Positions 44,284 to 53,064 of a stretch of 64,000 bases of DNA are shown piece after piece. Made by a program: the position numbers and the translations under genes. Position 1 is the first letter of the stretch. Every line of letters starts with the position of its first letter. The DNA is from Candidatus Binatia bacterium (GTDB taxonomy: Bacteria; Desulfobacterota; Binatia; UBA12015), in the NCBI GenBank assembly GCA_029248525.1, contig JAQWJE010000049.1:186001-250000 (forward strand). Direction: 5' to 3'. The notes under the pieces are model-generated. The model was given only the letters and a program-made list of their open reading frames with translations. It was not told the origin of the DNA and did no database searches.

Positions 44284-44736
44284 ATGAGTGTTTGTGGCCA
44301 CGGCGAATCTGAAGAAAACAGCACCAAGGACGGGCGTTATATCGAAGACCTCGTCGAGGAAATGCGGTTTCTTGGTCAGGCGAGGATTATCCTGCGGAAC
44401 GCCCTTGGTGCCTCGGAGCTTTTTGCCGACCTCGCCGACCTGCAGGTGCGGGACGGCTGGATTCATATCGTAAACAAGAAATTCCACATTCATTTATGCT
44501 GCGCGGATATCGCTCGTGTGCGCTTCTGCGAGCGTCATCAATACGCTCATGAGGCCCCGACGATCAGCTTTTTGGCAGACCAGGGCGGTCCCTCCGTCGT
44601 TCTGACCTTTGACCAACTGGCCGGCGCCGAAGCGCAGGAGCAGGCCAACGAAGTCCGCGGGATCGCGCGACGGCACGAGGATGAGACTCATCTGGTGTCG
44701 GAGCATACGCGACCCGCGATGGAAGATTTGCATTAA
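44284..44736 (+). CDS. HutX/ChuX-like haem utilisation protein (candidate)
   Basis: A 150-residue soluble protein resembling the HutX/ChuX haem carriers in size and pattern: an acidic helix (DLVEEMRFLGQARIIL), ELFADLADLQVRDGWIHI, a strand pair IVNKKFHIHL and CCADIARVRF that matches the IA.v.f core, and a late FLADQGGPSVVLTF. Those proteins bind and release haem inside the cell. A Fur-like box stands directly upstream, which suits iron control. The similarity is weak per position, so function is a candidate. Translation signals are poor (only AGGAT 12 bases away). A hairpin follows the gene. Confidence 0.55.
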   Translation: MSVCGHGESEENSTKDGRYIEDLVEEMRFLGQARIILRNALGASELFADLADLQVRDGWIHIVNKKFHIHLCCADIARVRFCERHQYAHEAPTISFLADQGGPSVVLTFDQLAGAEAQEQANEVRGIARRHEDETHLVSEHTRPAMEDLH

Positions 44737-44783
44737 CCCGAGGGCCATCTGCGAGGAAGGGATTTGGCTTTTTTTACGGTAGA

Positions 44784-44808
44784 AGGGGCGCCGCCCCCCG
44801 GCGCCCCT
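44784..44808 (+). terminator. Possible terminator hairpin after the haem-protein gene
   Basis: AGGGGCGCC (44784-44792) pairs perfectly with GGCGCCCCT (44800-44808) around a 7-base loop, followed by weakly T-rich GACTTCCTCATCTTT. It lies 47 bases after the haem-protein stop. Nothing else is seen in the 246-base gap 44737-44982 except a possible TAGACT -10 element near 44971. Confidence 0.4.
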
Positions 44809-44982
44809 GACTTCCTCATCTTTACCGACCGATTCTTCGGGTCCAGCCGGGGTGGATCGTTCCGATATCTGGTCGATGGTGCCGCGCTTGGGTTCTTGTC
44901 CGAGCATTTCGACCTCAGATCGAGCGGTGGCGTACTTTCTCGATAGCGGCAGCACCGACCCATTCTGTGCTAGACTGAGAAC

Positions 44983-45378
44983 GTGGAAGAGACAGCACGA
45001 GCCACATCCTGGATTTCACGATCCCGCTTTCGAGCGCTGGTGACGCAGGCACTGGACGGGATTCCGTCCTCTGTGCAGGAGTCCATTCGCAATGTCGAAA
45101 TCGTTATCGAGGACGCACCCTCCGACGAGGTTCTGAAATCCTTGGGACTGGCGCGCCGGGAAGGCAGCCTGTTTGGTCTTTACGAGGGTGTCCCGCCGAT
45201 CGAACGCGGCAGCGATTTTCCGATGCTGCCAGATCGTATCGTACTTTATTATGAAACGCTGACAGACGCGCATCGAGATGAGTATCATCTTCGGCGGGAA
45301 GTGAGGCGGACACTGATTCATGAACTCGGGCATCATTTCGGGTTCGATGATCGCCACCTGCGAGGGAGAGGATATTGA
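44983..45378 (+). CDS. Minigluzincin-like metallopeptidase (PF06262 type)
   Basis: A 131-residue small metallopeptidase-like protein. The C-terminal helix carries H113-E114-x-x-H117-x-x-G-x-D122 in LIHELGHHFGFDDRHL, the zinc motif of the short DUF1025/PF06262 zincins. Earlier DRIVLYYETL is the expected edge strand. The GTG start has no strong ribosome-binding site. The gene overlaps glpD, whose TTG start sits in its TGA. Small zincins of this family have unknown substrates. Confidence is high for family, none for role. Confidence 0.82.
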   Translation: MEETARATSWISRSRFRALVTQALDGIPSSVQESIRNVEIVIEDAPSDEVLKSLGLARREGSLFGLYEGVPPIERGSDFPMLPDRIVLYYETLTDAHRDEYHLRREVRRTLIHELGHHFGFDDRHLRGRGY

Positions 45379-46901
45379 GTTTTTCAGTTGATACCAGAAT
45401 TTCGGATCTTGATGCCATGGAAGCGGAGGGCGTCGACCTTCTCGTCGTTGGGGGTGGAATTACCGGTGCCGGTATCGCCCGAGATGCCGCGATGCGGGGA
45501 CTCTCCGTCGGGTTGGTTGAGCGAGGAGATTTTGCCTCCGGCACCTCGAGTCGCTCGTCCAAATTGATTCACGGCGGCCTGCGTTATCTGGAGCAGGGAG
45601 AGATCAATCTGGTTCTCGAAGCCAACCGGGAGCGGAAATGCCTCACCGAGATTGCTCCGCACCTCGCAATGCACGCACGGCTGGCGTTTCCGGTTCACGG
45701 CCGGACAAGTGCCGGCTTGATGAAGCTGCGGGCTGGACTTTGGGCCTTCGAGAAGATGGCGAAAATACCAGCTGAAGAATTGCATGAAGTCTGGGATCGC
45801 GACGAATCGGTCGCGCGAATCCCCGGATTACTCAAGGACCGACTGCAGGGATCGGCTGTCTACACGGAGTATATTACCGACGATGCCCGCCTGACACTGG
45901 AAACTCTGAAATCGGCCAAGCGCTATGGAGCGAGGGTCGTCAACCGAGCCCCTGCAACTGCGCTGCGAGAACAGGAGTCCGCGCTGACGGTATCCGGCGA
46001 TGGACAGAGCCGGAGGGCGGGCCTTGTCGTTGGTCTGCGCGATGACCTTTCGGGACGCTCGCTGGATGTGAATGCGGCTGTCGTGGTGAATGCAGCCGGC
46101 CCGTGGGTCGATTCGGTCCGCCGTCTTGGCGGTGCCGCAAATGATCGCATGCAATTGACCAAGGGAATCCATCTGGTGGTCGAGCGAGAGCGTCTTCCCG
46201 TCGATGATATTGTCGTGATGCGAGCGCAGGACAAGCGTATTCTTTTCGTCGTTCCCTTTGAGGATATCTGCTGGATCGGTACCACCGATACATTCTATCC
46301 AGAGGCGGTAGAGCGACCGGAGATCACCCGCGAGGATGTCGACTATCTACTCGAGGCCACCAACCGGAACTGGCCTGATCAGCCCATCGATCCAAGCGAG
46401 GTCCGGGGCGCCTGGGCTGGCGTGCGACCGCTTTTGCGACAGGAGGGAAAAAACCCCTCGGAGATCTCGCGAAAGGATGAAGTTCTCATCGAGCCTAACG
46501 GTCTTCTTTCGATTGCTGGTGGCAAGCTCACCACATACCGCCAGATGGCGGAGCGAGTGGTGGATGCCGTTGTGGAGCGATTGGGCGGGGCGGGAACGCC
46601 ATGCCGCACCGGCGAAGTTCCTCTGGTGGAAGGCGAGGAGCCAATCTCGATGGTGCGCACGCGTCTCTCGGATGAGGAGATCCGCTTCGCGATCGAAGAA
46701 GAGAGCGCATCTTCGGTGACCGACGTTCTCGAGCGTCGGGCCCGTGCAAACTTTTTCGCAGCGGATAATGGTCTGGGTGCCGTGGAGAGCGTGGCGTCCA
46801 CGCTGGCCGGACGGATGGGTTGGACAGATGAAGAGACGGATCAGGAGATTCGCCTCTATCAAGCGAGGATCCGTGAGGATCTGGCCTGGCGGCAGGAGTA
46901 G
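45375..46901 (+). CDS. glpD: Glycerol-3-phosphate dehydrogenase (FAD)
   Basis: A 508-residue flavoenzyme oxidising sn-glycerol-3-phosphate to dihydroxyacetone phosphate, peripheral to the inner membrane and feeding quinones. The FAD loop is LLVVGGGITGAGIARDAAMRG, followed by TSSRSSKLIHGGLRYLEQ, a substrate-binding AFPVHGRTSAG, and ISIAGGKLTTYR-like SIAGGKLTTYRQMAE. The start is TTG, supported by GGGAGAGG upstream; an ATG 14 codons in is a weaker choice. It overlaps the metallopeptidase gene and is followed directly by an AGPS homologue. Substrate may come from glpK at 27660. Confidence 0.92.
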   Translation: MSFSVDTRISDLDAMEAEGVDLLVVGGGITGAGIARDAAMRGLSVGLVERGDFASGTSSRSSKLIHGGLRYLEQGEINLVLEANRERKCLTEIAPHLAMHARLAFPVHGRTSAGLMKLRAGLWAFEKMAKIPAEELHEVWDRDESVARIPGLLKDRLQGSAVYTEYITDDARLTLETLKSAKRYGARVVNRAPATALREQESALTVSGDGQSRRAGLVVGLRDDLSGRSLDVNAAVVVNAAGPWVDSVRRLGGAANDRMQLTKGIHLVVERERLPVDDIVVMRAQDKRILFVVPFEDICWIGTTDTFYPEAVERPEITREDVDYLLEATNRNWPDQPIDPSEVRGAWAGVRPLLRQEGKNPSEISRKDEVLIEPNGLLSIAGGKLTTYRQMAERVVDAVVERLGGAGTPCRTGEVPLVEGEEPISMVRTRLSDEEIRFAIEEESASSVTDVLERRARANFFAADNGLGAVESVASTLAGRMGWTDEETDQEIRLYQARIREDLAWRQE

Positions 46902-46907
46902 TTGAAC

Positions 46908-48320
46908 GTGGATATCATCAAAATGCTGGAGGAGGGACTTCCTGCGGGGAGAGTCGTCGTCACGGAAGACGATCGTCAGGCACACGCTCATGATTATTGG
47001 GCGCTTGAAGCGATTCGTGATCTCGGCGGGACCCCTGCTGCGGGGCCGCTTTGCGTGGTCTATCCCGAGAGCACGGAGGAAGTTTCCAAAGCGCTGCAGC
47101 TGGCGTCGCAAAGCGGGACTGCGGTGGTGCCCTACGGCCTGGGGTCCGGAGTTTGCGGCGGTGTCCGGCCCGGAGCGGCGGCCATTGTCGTCGACCTGTC
47201 GCGCATGAACAAGGTTCTGGAACTCTCGGATGAAGCTCTGACCTGCCGCGTGCAGCCGGGGATGAGGGGCTCGGAGTTTGAAGAGCATCTCGAATCCCAT
47301 GGTCTGACCTTGGGCCATTTCCCGCAGTCGATCGCCGTATCGAGTGTTGGGGGCTGGGTGGCTACGAGAGCATCAGGCCAGTTTTCCACGCGTTATGGGA
47401 ACACGGAAGATATGGTGCTCTCCCTTGAGTGTGTGCTGCCCGATGGGACGGTCGTTCGGACGTTTCCGTCGCCCCGCAGTGCGACCGGGCCCGACCTCAA
47501 GGCCCTTCTTCTGGGTTCTGAGGGAACCTTGGGCATCCTCACCGAGGTCACTTTCAAGTGCTGGCCAAAGCATGCTTTTCGTTCCGGGACGGCCTACCGC
47601 CTGCCCACCTGGGATGATGGTCTCGAGATTACGCGGAAAGTCCTGCGAGATGGTTGGCGCCCAGCCGTTCTCCGTCTCTACGACGGAGTGGAGGCGCAGC
47701 GCAATTTCGGAGAGTGGGTTCCCGAGCCCGAACCACTCCTGTTGGTCATGACCGAGGGCAGCGAGTCCATGCAACCCGCACTGGAACTGGAATTGGCGGC
47801 GGTCGAGAAATCCTGCCTGGCTCACGGCGGCGAGGACCTTGGATCGGCTCCTCTCGATCAATGGATGGGGCATCGGAATTCGGTTCCCTCATGGGAGGAA
47901 TTGCTCAAGGCGGGTCTGGTCGTCGACACCATTGAGGTCGCGGCGACCTGGGATCGGATCACGCCACTCTACGAAGCTGTGACAGCGGCCATTATGGCGG
48001 TACCGGGTGTTTTGATTGCCAGTGGTCACACTTCGCATGCCTATACGACAGGGGTGAATATCTATTTCACCTTCGTGGGTCAGTCCGAGGATGCAGCGGA
48101 GCAGGAGAGAATCTATTCCGCCTCCTGGAATGCCGCCATGCAGGCAACGATCGATGCCGGCGCCACGATTGCACATCATCATGGCATCGGCCGGGTGCGC
48201 CGAGACCATCTCCCGCGCGAGCATGGAGCTGGCGGCATGGCACTCTTGCGGGCGCTGAAAGCCGCGATGGACCCGGATGGTATCCTGAACCCTGAGGTCC
48301 TGATCGCGAAAGAAGACTGA
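46908..48320 (+). CDS. Alkylglycerone-phosphate-synthase homologue (FAD)
   Basis: A 470-residue FAD-binding oxidase family protein that closely follows eukaryotic AGPS in motif order. FAD segments are PYGLGSGVCGG and HFPQSIAVSSVGGWVATRASG; then YGNTEDMV, TGPDLKALLLGSEGTLG, RLYDGVEAQRNF with the Arg equivalent to the active-site Arg, YTTGVNIYFTF with the conserved Tyr, and IAHHHGIGRVR. AGPS replaces the acyl group of acyl-dihydroxyacetone phosphate with a fatty alcohol, the ether-bond step of ether lipids. The GTG start has AGGAG 9 bases upstream; a TTG directly after the glpD stop is 6 bases earlier. Adjacent glpD supplies dihydroxyacetone phosphate. Other FAD oxidases of this fold are alternatives. 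Confidence 0.82.
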   Translation: MDIIKMLEEGLPAGRVVVTEDDRQAHAHDYWALEAIRDLGGTPAAGPLCVVYPESTEEVSKALQLASQSGTAVVPYGLGSGVCGGVRPGAAAIVVDLSRMNKVLELSDEALTCRVQPGMRGSEFEEHLESHGLTLGHFPQSIAVSSVGGWVATRASGQFSTRYGNTEDMVLSLECVLPDGTVVRTFPSPRSATGPDLKALLLGSEGTLGILTEVTFKCWPKHAFRSGTAYRLPTWDDGLEITRKVLRDGWRPAVLRLYDGVEAQRNFGEWVPEPEPLLLVMTEGSESMQPALELELAAVEKSCLAHGGEDLGSAPLDQWMGHRNSVPSWEELLKAGLVVDTIEVAATWDRITPLYEAVTAAIMAVPGVLIASGHTSHAYTTGVNIYFTFVGQSEDAAEQERIYSASWNAAMQATIDAGATIAHHHGIGRVRRDHLPREHGAGGMALLRALKAAMDPDGILNPEVLIAKED

Positions 48321-48346
48321 TTGCCGCTCGGTCGGGAAGCGGAGTT

Positions 48347-49582
48347 TCAGGACATCGCGAGTGCGGGTTGCAGTTCGAGCAGGCGGGGCAGGTAAACCGG
48401 ATCGGGCACCAACCCCGTGCGCCGGAAGGCAGACGCGAGAAGGTCGCGAACCTCTCGCTCCATCAGGAACGAGACGTGACCGCCCCGATACCAAACCATT
48501 TTGGGCCGCCCCCAATGGCGCCACAAGGCTCGCGCCTGTTCGGGGGGTGCTACCTGGTCGTACAAGCCGGCGAAAATGAAACATTTGGAATTGTCAGTTT
48601 TCAATGACAATTCCAGAGGGGAGACGACCCGGAGCATCTCGCAGATGCTGTCCCAGGGAAATCCCAGCAGCCCGGTGACGCGCAGGGCCCATCCGGCTGT
48701 GTTGGATTGGACGAGGTCTACAAAGTCGATTGTCGGAATACCGGCGACGACGCAGTCGAGATCGTCTTCCAGAGAAGCAATCATCGCTGTCGTATAGGCT
48801 CCCAGCGAAAGTCCGTAAATACCGAGCGCGGGCGCACCTTGTTCTCGAATCCATGCCAGCAGCTTCCGGATATCCCAAATAGCCTGCGTTTCGGCGTGGA
48901 GAGTATCGATAAAATCGCCAGCGAGGAAGTGATCGCCGCTCCGTCTTCCAACCGTGCGTGGGCCGTGCAGGGGAAGCGTGGGAATGGCTACGTTCAGGCC
49001 GAGGTCGCGATGCAGCCATTGCACCCGGAAGGCTACCGAATCCGCAAGGTCCTGGCCCATCCGGTATCCGGGGATACATACGACCCAAGGACGATCTTCT
49101 CCGGGATGTCGGAAAATCTTCGCATGGGCCTGATGGTTTTCTTCATATCCCAGCCAACGCTCCCGCCCTGGCTCACCTTTCCAGGGGGCATAACCGCTGT
49201 GGAACGAGATCCGTTCGGCGTCCAGGCCGGCGATCTCGGCCGACTCCAGATGGACATGCGTCGGCGCCTCGGGGGTTCGATGGTATTTCTCGGGATTTTC
49301 CAGCCAACCGTTTTCCCGGAAGAAGATAATAGCCTCTTTGGTTTCGGTGGCGATTCGTTTGGCGTCCATCAGCGGCAGGGGCGCTCCGCCCAGAACCTCG
49401 GACGCGAAGAAAAGTTCGTCGACGGCGGCTTTGGCTCGAACGGCAAGGCTTGCGGTACCGGGTCCTCGTGGCACCAAATCTCTTCCGGAGTCGCCGCTCA
49501 GCCATCTTGCGGCAAGGATCCAGGGCAATGCCATGAGTCGGGTGGCGGCTTCTGCCGCCTGAAATACGCTTTCTTGGACCAT
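48347..49582 (-). CDS. Alpha/beta hydrolase, possibly esterase-type
   Basis: A 411-residue alpha/beta hydrolase. The nucleophile elbow is YGLSLGAYTT, the acid is in FAGLYDQVAPPEQA, and the catalytic His is in YRGGHVSFL. About 170 N-terminal residues precede the CIPGYRMG oxyanion strand, including a helical LMALPWILAARW stretch. The family resembles uncharacterised actinobacterial/myxobacterial hydrolases. A GTG 66 bases upstream could extend it. It ends 27 bases from the opposing AGPS homologue. Substrate unknown. Confidence 0.8.
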   Translation of the reverse strand: MVQESVFQAAEAATRLMALPWILAARWLSGDSGRDLVPRGPGTASLAVRAKAAVDELFFASEVLGGAPLPLMDAKRIATETKEAIIFFRENGWLENPEKYHRTPEAPTHVHLESAEIAGLDAERISFHSGYAPWKGEPGRERWLGYEENHQAHAKIFRHPGEDRPWVVCIPGYRMGQDLADSVAFRVQWLHRDLGLNVAIPTLPLHGPRTVGRRSGDHFLAGDFIDTLHAETQAIWDIRKLLAWIREQGAPALGIYGLSLGAYTTAMIASLEDDLDCVVAGIPTIDFVDLVQSNTAGWALRVTGLLGFPWDSICEMLRVVSPLELSLKTDNSKCFIFAGLYDQVAPPEQARALWRHWGRPKMVWYRGGHVSFLMEREVRDLLASAFRRTGLVPDPVYLPRLLELQPALAMS

Positions 49583-49690
49583 AAAATTACTTGTCCGTTC
49601 TTGCTGAGAAACCCGGCTTATCAAGTTTTCGCGAGACGGGGAAGTCACAGAAAGAAAATCGCTCTGTAAAGTGATGGTTACCGAGAAGCA

Positions 49691-50359
49691 TTACGGGGTC
49701 TCATCCGCGGGGGCAGCTTCCGCAATGCCCATGAGCACAGCACATCGATGCAGGCAGTCGATCGTCGAGGCCTCGTCGGCAACGATCAGTTCCAGAAGCA
49801 GGCGGCTTTCGAGGTCGTCCTCAATCTGATCGATGACCTCGCGAAGCGGTGCGGTCGCGGCCTCGGCATTCGGGAGTCGCGACAGGACTTCACGCAATTT
49901 TTCTACATCAGAGATTCGTGTCGAGGCGAGTCTTGCCTGAGTCGCCTCGGCGAAACTCGCAGGGAGGCAGGCCGTCTCGGTTCCTCCGATCTCGCGCAGT
50001 CGGGCGGCGAGAATTCTGCCGTGCATCGCTTCTCGACCGCTGATGGCTCGCAGGGTTCCGCGGAGACCGGGGTGACTGGCTACTTCTTGCCATCGCTGGA
50101 AGATTTCCCCGCCGAAAGACTCCCCGGCACGAAGCTCATCCAGGAAATGGCGGAGCAGGGATTGTTCCGACGAAAACAATTTCCCCTGACTATGCCATTG
50201 GCGCGCCGGGGGTGTCGGTGCGGAGGACGGGCTGGTCTCGCCGGATTCTCCCGACTCCAGATCGCGGAGCTGTTCCTCGAAAATTTCGTCCGAAATCAGG
50301 CCCTTGCGATAGGCTTTCAGGAGCTGGCGGAGCTCGAAGTTGCGGTCGACGGTAGACAT
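49691..50359 (-). CDS. Ferritin-like domain protein, unknown function
   Basis: A 222-residue protein. An N-terminal LRQLLKAYRKGLISDEIFEEQLRDLE looks like a short bihelical motif, then a Ser/Pro-rich linker (residues 40-55), then four helices with Glu and His placed as in ferritin-like folds: SLLRHFLDELRAGE, ISGREAMHGRILAARLREIGG, and LESRLLLELIVADEAS.IDCLHRCAVL. Conserved E/H pairs could hold two irons, but the ligand set is not certain. It follows clpA by 44 bases and could be co-transcribed. Function unknown. Confidence 0.6.
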   Translation of the reverse strand: MSTVDRNFELRQLLKAYRKGLISDEIFEEQLRDLESGESGETSPSSAPTPPARQWHSQGKLFSSEQSLLRHFLDELRAGESFGGEIFQRWQEVASHPGLRGTLRAISGREAMHGRILAARLREIGGTETACLPASFAEATQARLASTRISDVEKLREVLSRLPNAEAATAPLREVIDQIEDDLESRLLLELIVADEASTIDCLHRCAVLMGIAEAAPADETP

Positions 50360-50403
50360 CAGGGGTTCCAAAGAAGAATCAACGTCAGATTCTTCCGATC
50401 ACT

Positions 50404-52680
50404 TTACTCCCCTGAGTGAATGTCGAGCGATAGTTTTCCTTTCGAAACCTGTATTTTGACTTTTCCGCCCAGCGCCAGGCGCCCAAAGAGGATTTCGTCG
50501 GCCAGCGGGCGCTTGATTTCACGCTCGATGAGGCGAGCCATAGGGCGAGCGCCATAGAGCTTGTCAAAGCCTTCCTTCGCCAGCCATTCTCGAGCCCCCT
50601 TGGTCAGTTCGAGCCGAACCGACTTTTCGGCCAATTGCTCGCGGACCTCGACCAGATTCTTCTCGACCACCTTTAGAATCGCATCGGGGTCGAGGGGGTC
50701 GAACATGATCGTCGCATCGAGTCGGTTTCGGAATTCGGGGCTGAAAGTTTTCTCGATCGCCTGTCGAGCGGAGCCGGTTGAATGGTCACCGGTAAAGCCG
50801 ATCGCGGTGGAGGTCATCTCGCGGGCCCCGGCGTTGGTCGTCAGGATCAGCACAATATTGCGGAAGTCGGCTTTGCGACCCGTATTGTCGGTGAGAGTTG
50901 CGTGATCCATCACCTGCAAAAGAATGTTGAAGAGGTCGGGATGCGCCTTCTCGATTTCGTCGAGGACGACCACCGAATGCGGGGTTTTACGAACGGCATC
51001 GGTCAGGAGACCGCCCTGATCAAACCCGACATAGCCCGGAGGGGCGCCGATCAGTCGCGAGACGGTATGCTTCTCCATATACTCACTCATATCGAAGCGA
51101 TGCAGTTCGACGCCGAGGACAGAGGCTAGTTGGCGCGCAAGTTCCGTCTTGCCCACGCCGGTCGGCCCCGCGAAGAGAAAGGATCCGACCGGCCTCTCGG
51201 TATGTCCCAGGCCTGAGCGCTGGAGCTTGATGACGGACGCCAGTTGATCGATCGCATGGTCTTGGCCGTATATGACAGCCTTCAGGTCGGGTTCGATCTT
51301 TTCGAGAAGCTCGCGAGCATCCGTCGAGACTTTTTTCTCGGGTATTTTCGCAATCCGCGCGACGGTAATCTCGATTTCGGCCTCGGTGATTTCGCGACGC
51401 TTCTTGTCGTCCGGCAGGATGCTGTCGGCGGCGCCCGTCTCATCGATGACATCGATGGCCTTGTCGGGCAGGTGTCGATCGCTGATATAGCGAGCCGATA
51501 GATCGGCGGCTGTGCAGATAGCTTCGTCGGTGTAGGTCACGCCGTGATGTTCTTCGTAGCGGCTCTTCAGGCCGCGCAGGATTTCGACGGTCTCGTCGAC
51601 GGAAGGCTCGGGAACATCGATTTTCTGGAATCGTCGCTCGAGAGCACGGTCCTTGTCGAAGGATTTCTTGTATTCGCCAAATGTGGTGGCACCGATGCAG
51701 CGTAGCTCGCCATTGGCCAGAGCCGGCTTCAGCAGGTTGGAGGCATCCATGGTCCCGCCGCTAGTGGCGCCCGCGCCGACAATCGTATGGATCTCATCGA
51801 TAAAGAGAATGGAGTGGTCGCGTTCGTTCAGCGCCTTGATGACGCTTTTCAGCCGCTCTTCGAATTGGCCGCGAAATTTTGTTCCGGCGATTAGCGCTCC
51901 CATATCGAGCGCGAATATATTCGCTTCCTTGAGGGTATCGGGAACATCTCCGGTGTGAAGCTTGCGAGCCAGACCTTCGACGATCGCGGTTTTACCAACC
52001 CCGGCCTCGCCGACGAAAATCGGGTTGTTTTTGCGGCGGCGTGCGAGGATATGAATGGCTCGCTCCAGCTCCTGATGGCGTCCGATCAGAGGATCGATAT
52101 CGCCGGCTTCCGCGCGTGCGCGCAGGTCGGTCGTCCATGCGGCCAGAGGATCGGTCGCCGGGGCTTCATCGTCTTCGTCGGAGGGAGAGATCTCCTCCCG
52201 AGATGCCCCTTCTTCGCCGCCAGCACCGGAGGTGCCACCATCCTTGAGGTTATGTGAGATGATGCGCACCACATCCAGACGACTGACGCCCTGGCTTTCG
52301 AGCGCCCAGAGGGCGTGGCAACTCGGCTCGCGAAACAGAGCGACGATCAGGCCCGGGCCGTCGATGGTCGCTCTCTCTGCATTCACTGCGTGCAGTGCTG
52401 CCCGCTGCAGCACCCGTTGCAATGCCGGAGTCTCCTGCGGTGCCTGATCCATTCCCTCGGGCAGCGCCTCGACGGTATGCTGGAGGTGCAATTCGAGTTC
52501 ACTCCGGACCTGTTCGAGGTCGACGTTGAGAAGCTCCAGGAGTAACTGCACCTCCTCGTTGTCGAGCAAGGCCAGCAATACATGCTCGAGAGTCAGGTAT
52601 TCGTGCCGGCGCTCTCGAGCCGACTCGAAAGCGGCGCGCAGGGAGGTCTGAAGATCGTTGGTGACCTGTGGCGGTGTCAT
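50404..52680 (-). CDS. clpA: ATP-dependent Clp protease ATP-binding subunit
   Basis: A 758-residue Hsp100 unfoldase. An N-domain (residues 1-150) binds ClpS; two AAA+ modules follow with Walker A motifs GEAGVGKT and GPTGVGKT, a [16 protein letters not shown] first-module part, and the sensor [18 protein letters not shown] in the second. It feeds folded proteins to ClpP (gene not in window). The C-terminal tail [11 protein letters not shown] has no strong LGF loop visible; the ClpP-binding loop should lie in the second module. The start ATG overlaps the clpS stop (ATGA). Confidence 0.96.
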   Translation of the reverse strand: MTPPQVTNDLQTSLRAAFESARERRHEYLTLEHVLLALLDNEEVQLLLELLNVDLEQVRSELELHLQHTVEALPEGMDQAPQETPALQRVLQRAALHAVNAERATIDGPGLIVALFREPSCHALWALESQGVSRLDVVRIISHNLKDGGTSGAGGEEGASREEISPSDEDDEAPATDPLAAWTTDLRARAEAGDIDPLIGRHQELERAIHILARRRKNNPIFVGEAGVGKTAIVEGLARKLHTGDVPDTLKEANIFALDMGALIAGTKFRGQFEERLKSVIKALNERDHSILFIDEIHTIVGAGATSGGTMDASNLLKPALANGELRCIGATTFGEYKKSFDKDRALERRFQKIDVPEPSVDETVEILRGLKSRYEEHHGVTYTDEAICTAADLSARYISDRHLPDKAIDVIDETGAADSILPDDKKRREITEAEIEITVARIAKIPEKKVSTDARELLEKIEPDLKAVIYGQDHAIDQLASVIKLQRSGLGHTERPVGSFLFAGPTGVGKTELARQLASVLGVELHRFDMSEYMEKHTVSRLIGAPPGYVGFDQGGLLTDAVRKTPHSVVVLDEIEKAHPDLFNILLQVMDHATLTDNTGRKADFRNIVLILTTNAGAREMTSTAIGFTGDHSTGSARQAIEKTFSPEFRNRLDATIMFDPLDPDAILKVVEKNLVEVREQLAEKSVRLELTKGAREWLAKEGFDKLYGARPMARLIEREIKRPLADEILFGRLALGGKVKIQVSKGKLSLDIHSGE

Positions 52681-52991
52681 TCTGGCTCCATCGTCGTCAG
52701 CAGAGGGAACTCGTACTCCTCGGCCAGTGTTGTGGTGCGCTGGATCTTGGCTTCGGCAACCTCGAATGGATAGACCCCCGCCACACCAATTCCGTTATTA
52801 TGTACATGCATCATGATCTGCACAGATTCCGATTCGCTTCTTTGGAACACCATGCGCAGGATCCACACCACGAACTCCCGCGTCGTATAGTCATCATTAT
52901 GGAGAAGCACCTTGTAGAGCTTGGGACGCTCTACCTTGCGCTTGGCCTTGGTGATGACGGCTTCTTCTGAATCGCGATCCGGACCTGCCAT
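52677..52991 (-). CDS. clpS: ClpS adaptor, N-end-rule protease adaptor
   Basis: A 104-residue adaptor that brings N-degron substrates to ClpA. The binding core is KVLLHNDDYTTREFVVWILRMVF, with the Asn-Asp-Asp substrate pocket, then MMHVHNNGIGVAGVYPFEVAEAK. A short flexible N-terminal stretch (MAGPDRDSEEAV) precedes it, as expected. The start is the ATG at 52991; a longer upstream reading is not family-like. Coupled to clpA by ATGA. The gene upstream is asd. Confidence 0.95.
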   Translation of the reverse strand: MAGPDRDSEEAVITKAKRKVERPKLYKVLLHNDDYTTREFVVWILRMVFQRSESESVQIMMHVHNNGIGVAGVYPFEVAEAKIQRTTTLAEEYEFPLLTTMEPE

Positions 52992-53064
52992 TGCTTCCGC
53001 TCCGATTATACCGCTGGTCGATCGGCCACGCCATCGCTTTGGCGCGGAAGGCCCGAAAATCCAC

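Noticed and set aside
44733-44963. A 76-residue minus-strand reading in the gap after the haem-protein gene
   Set aside because: No ribosome-binding site, Pro/Arg/Ser-rich composition and it crosses the hairpin. Not supported as a gene.
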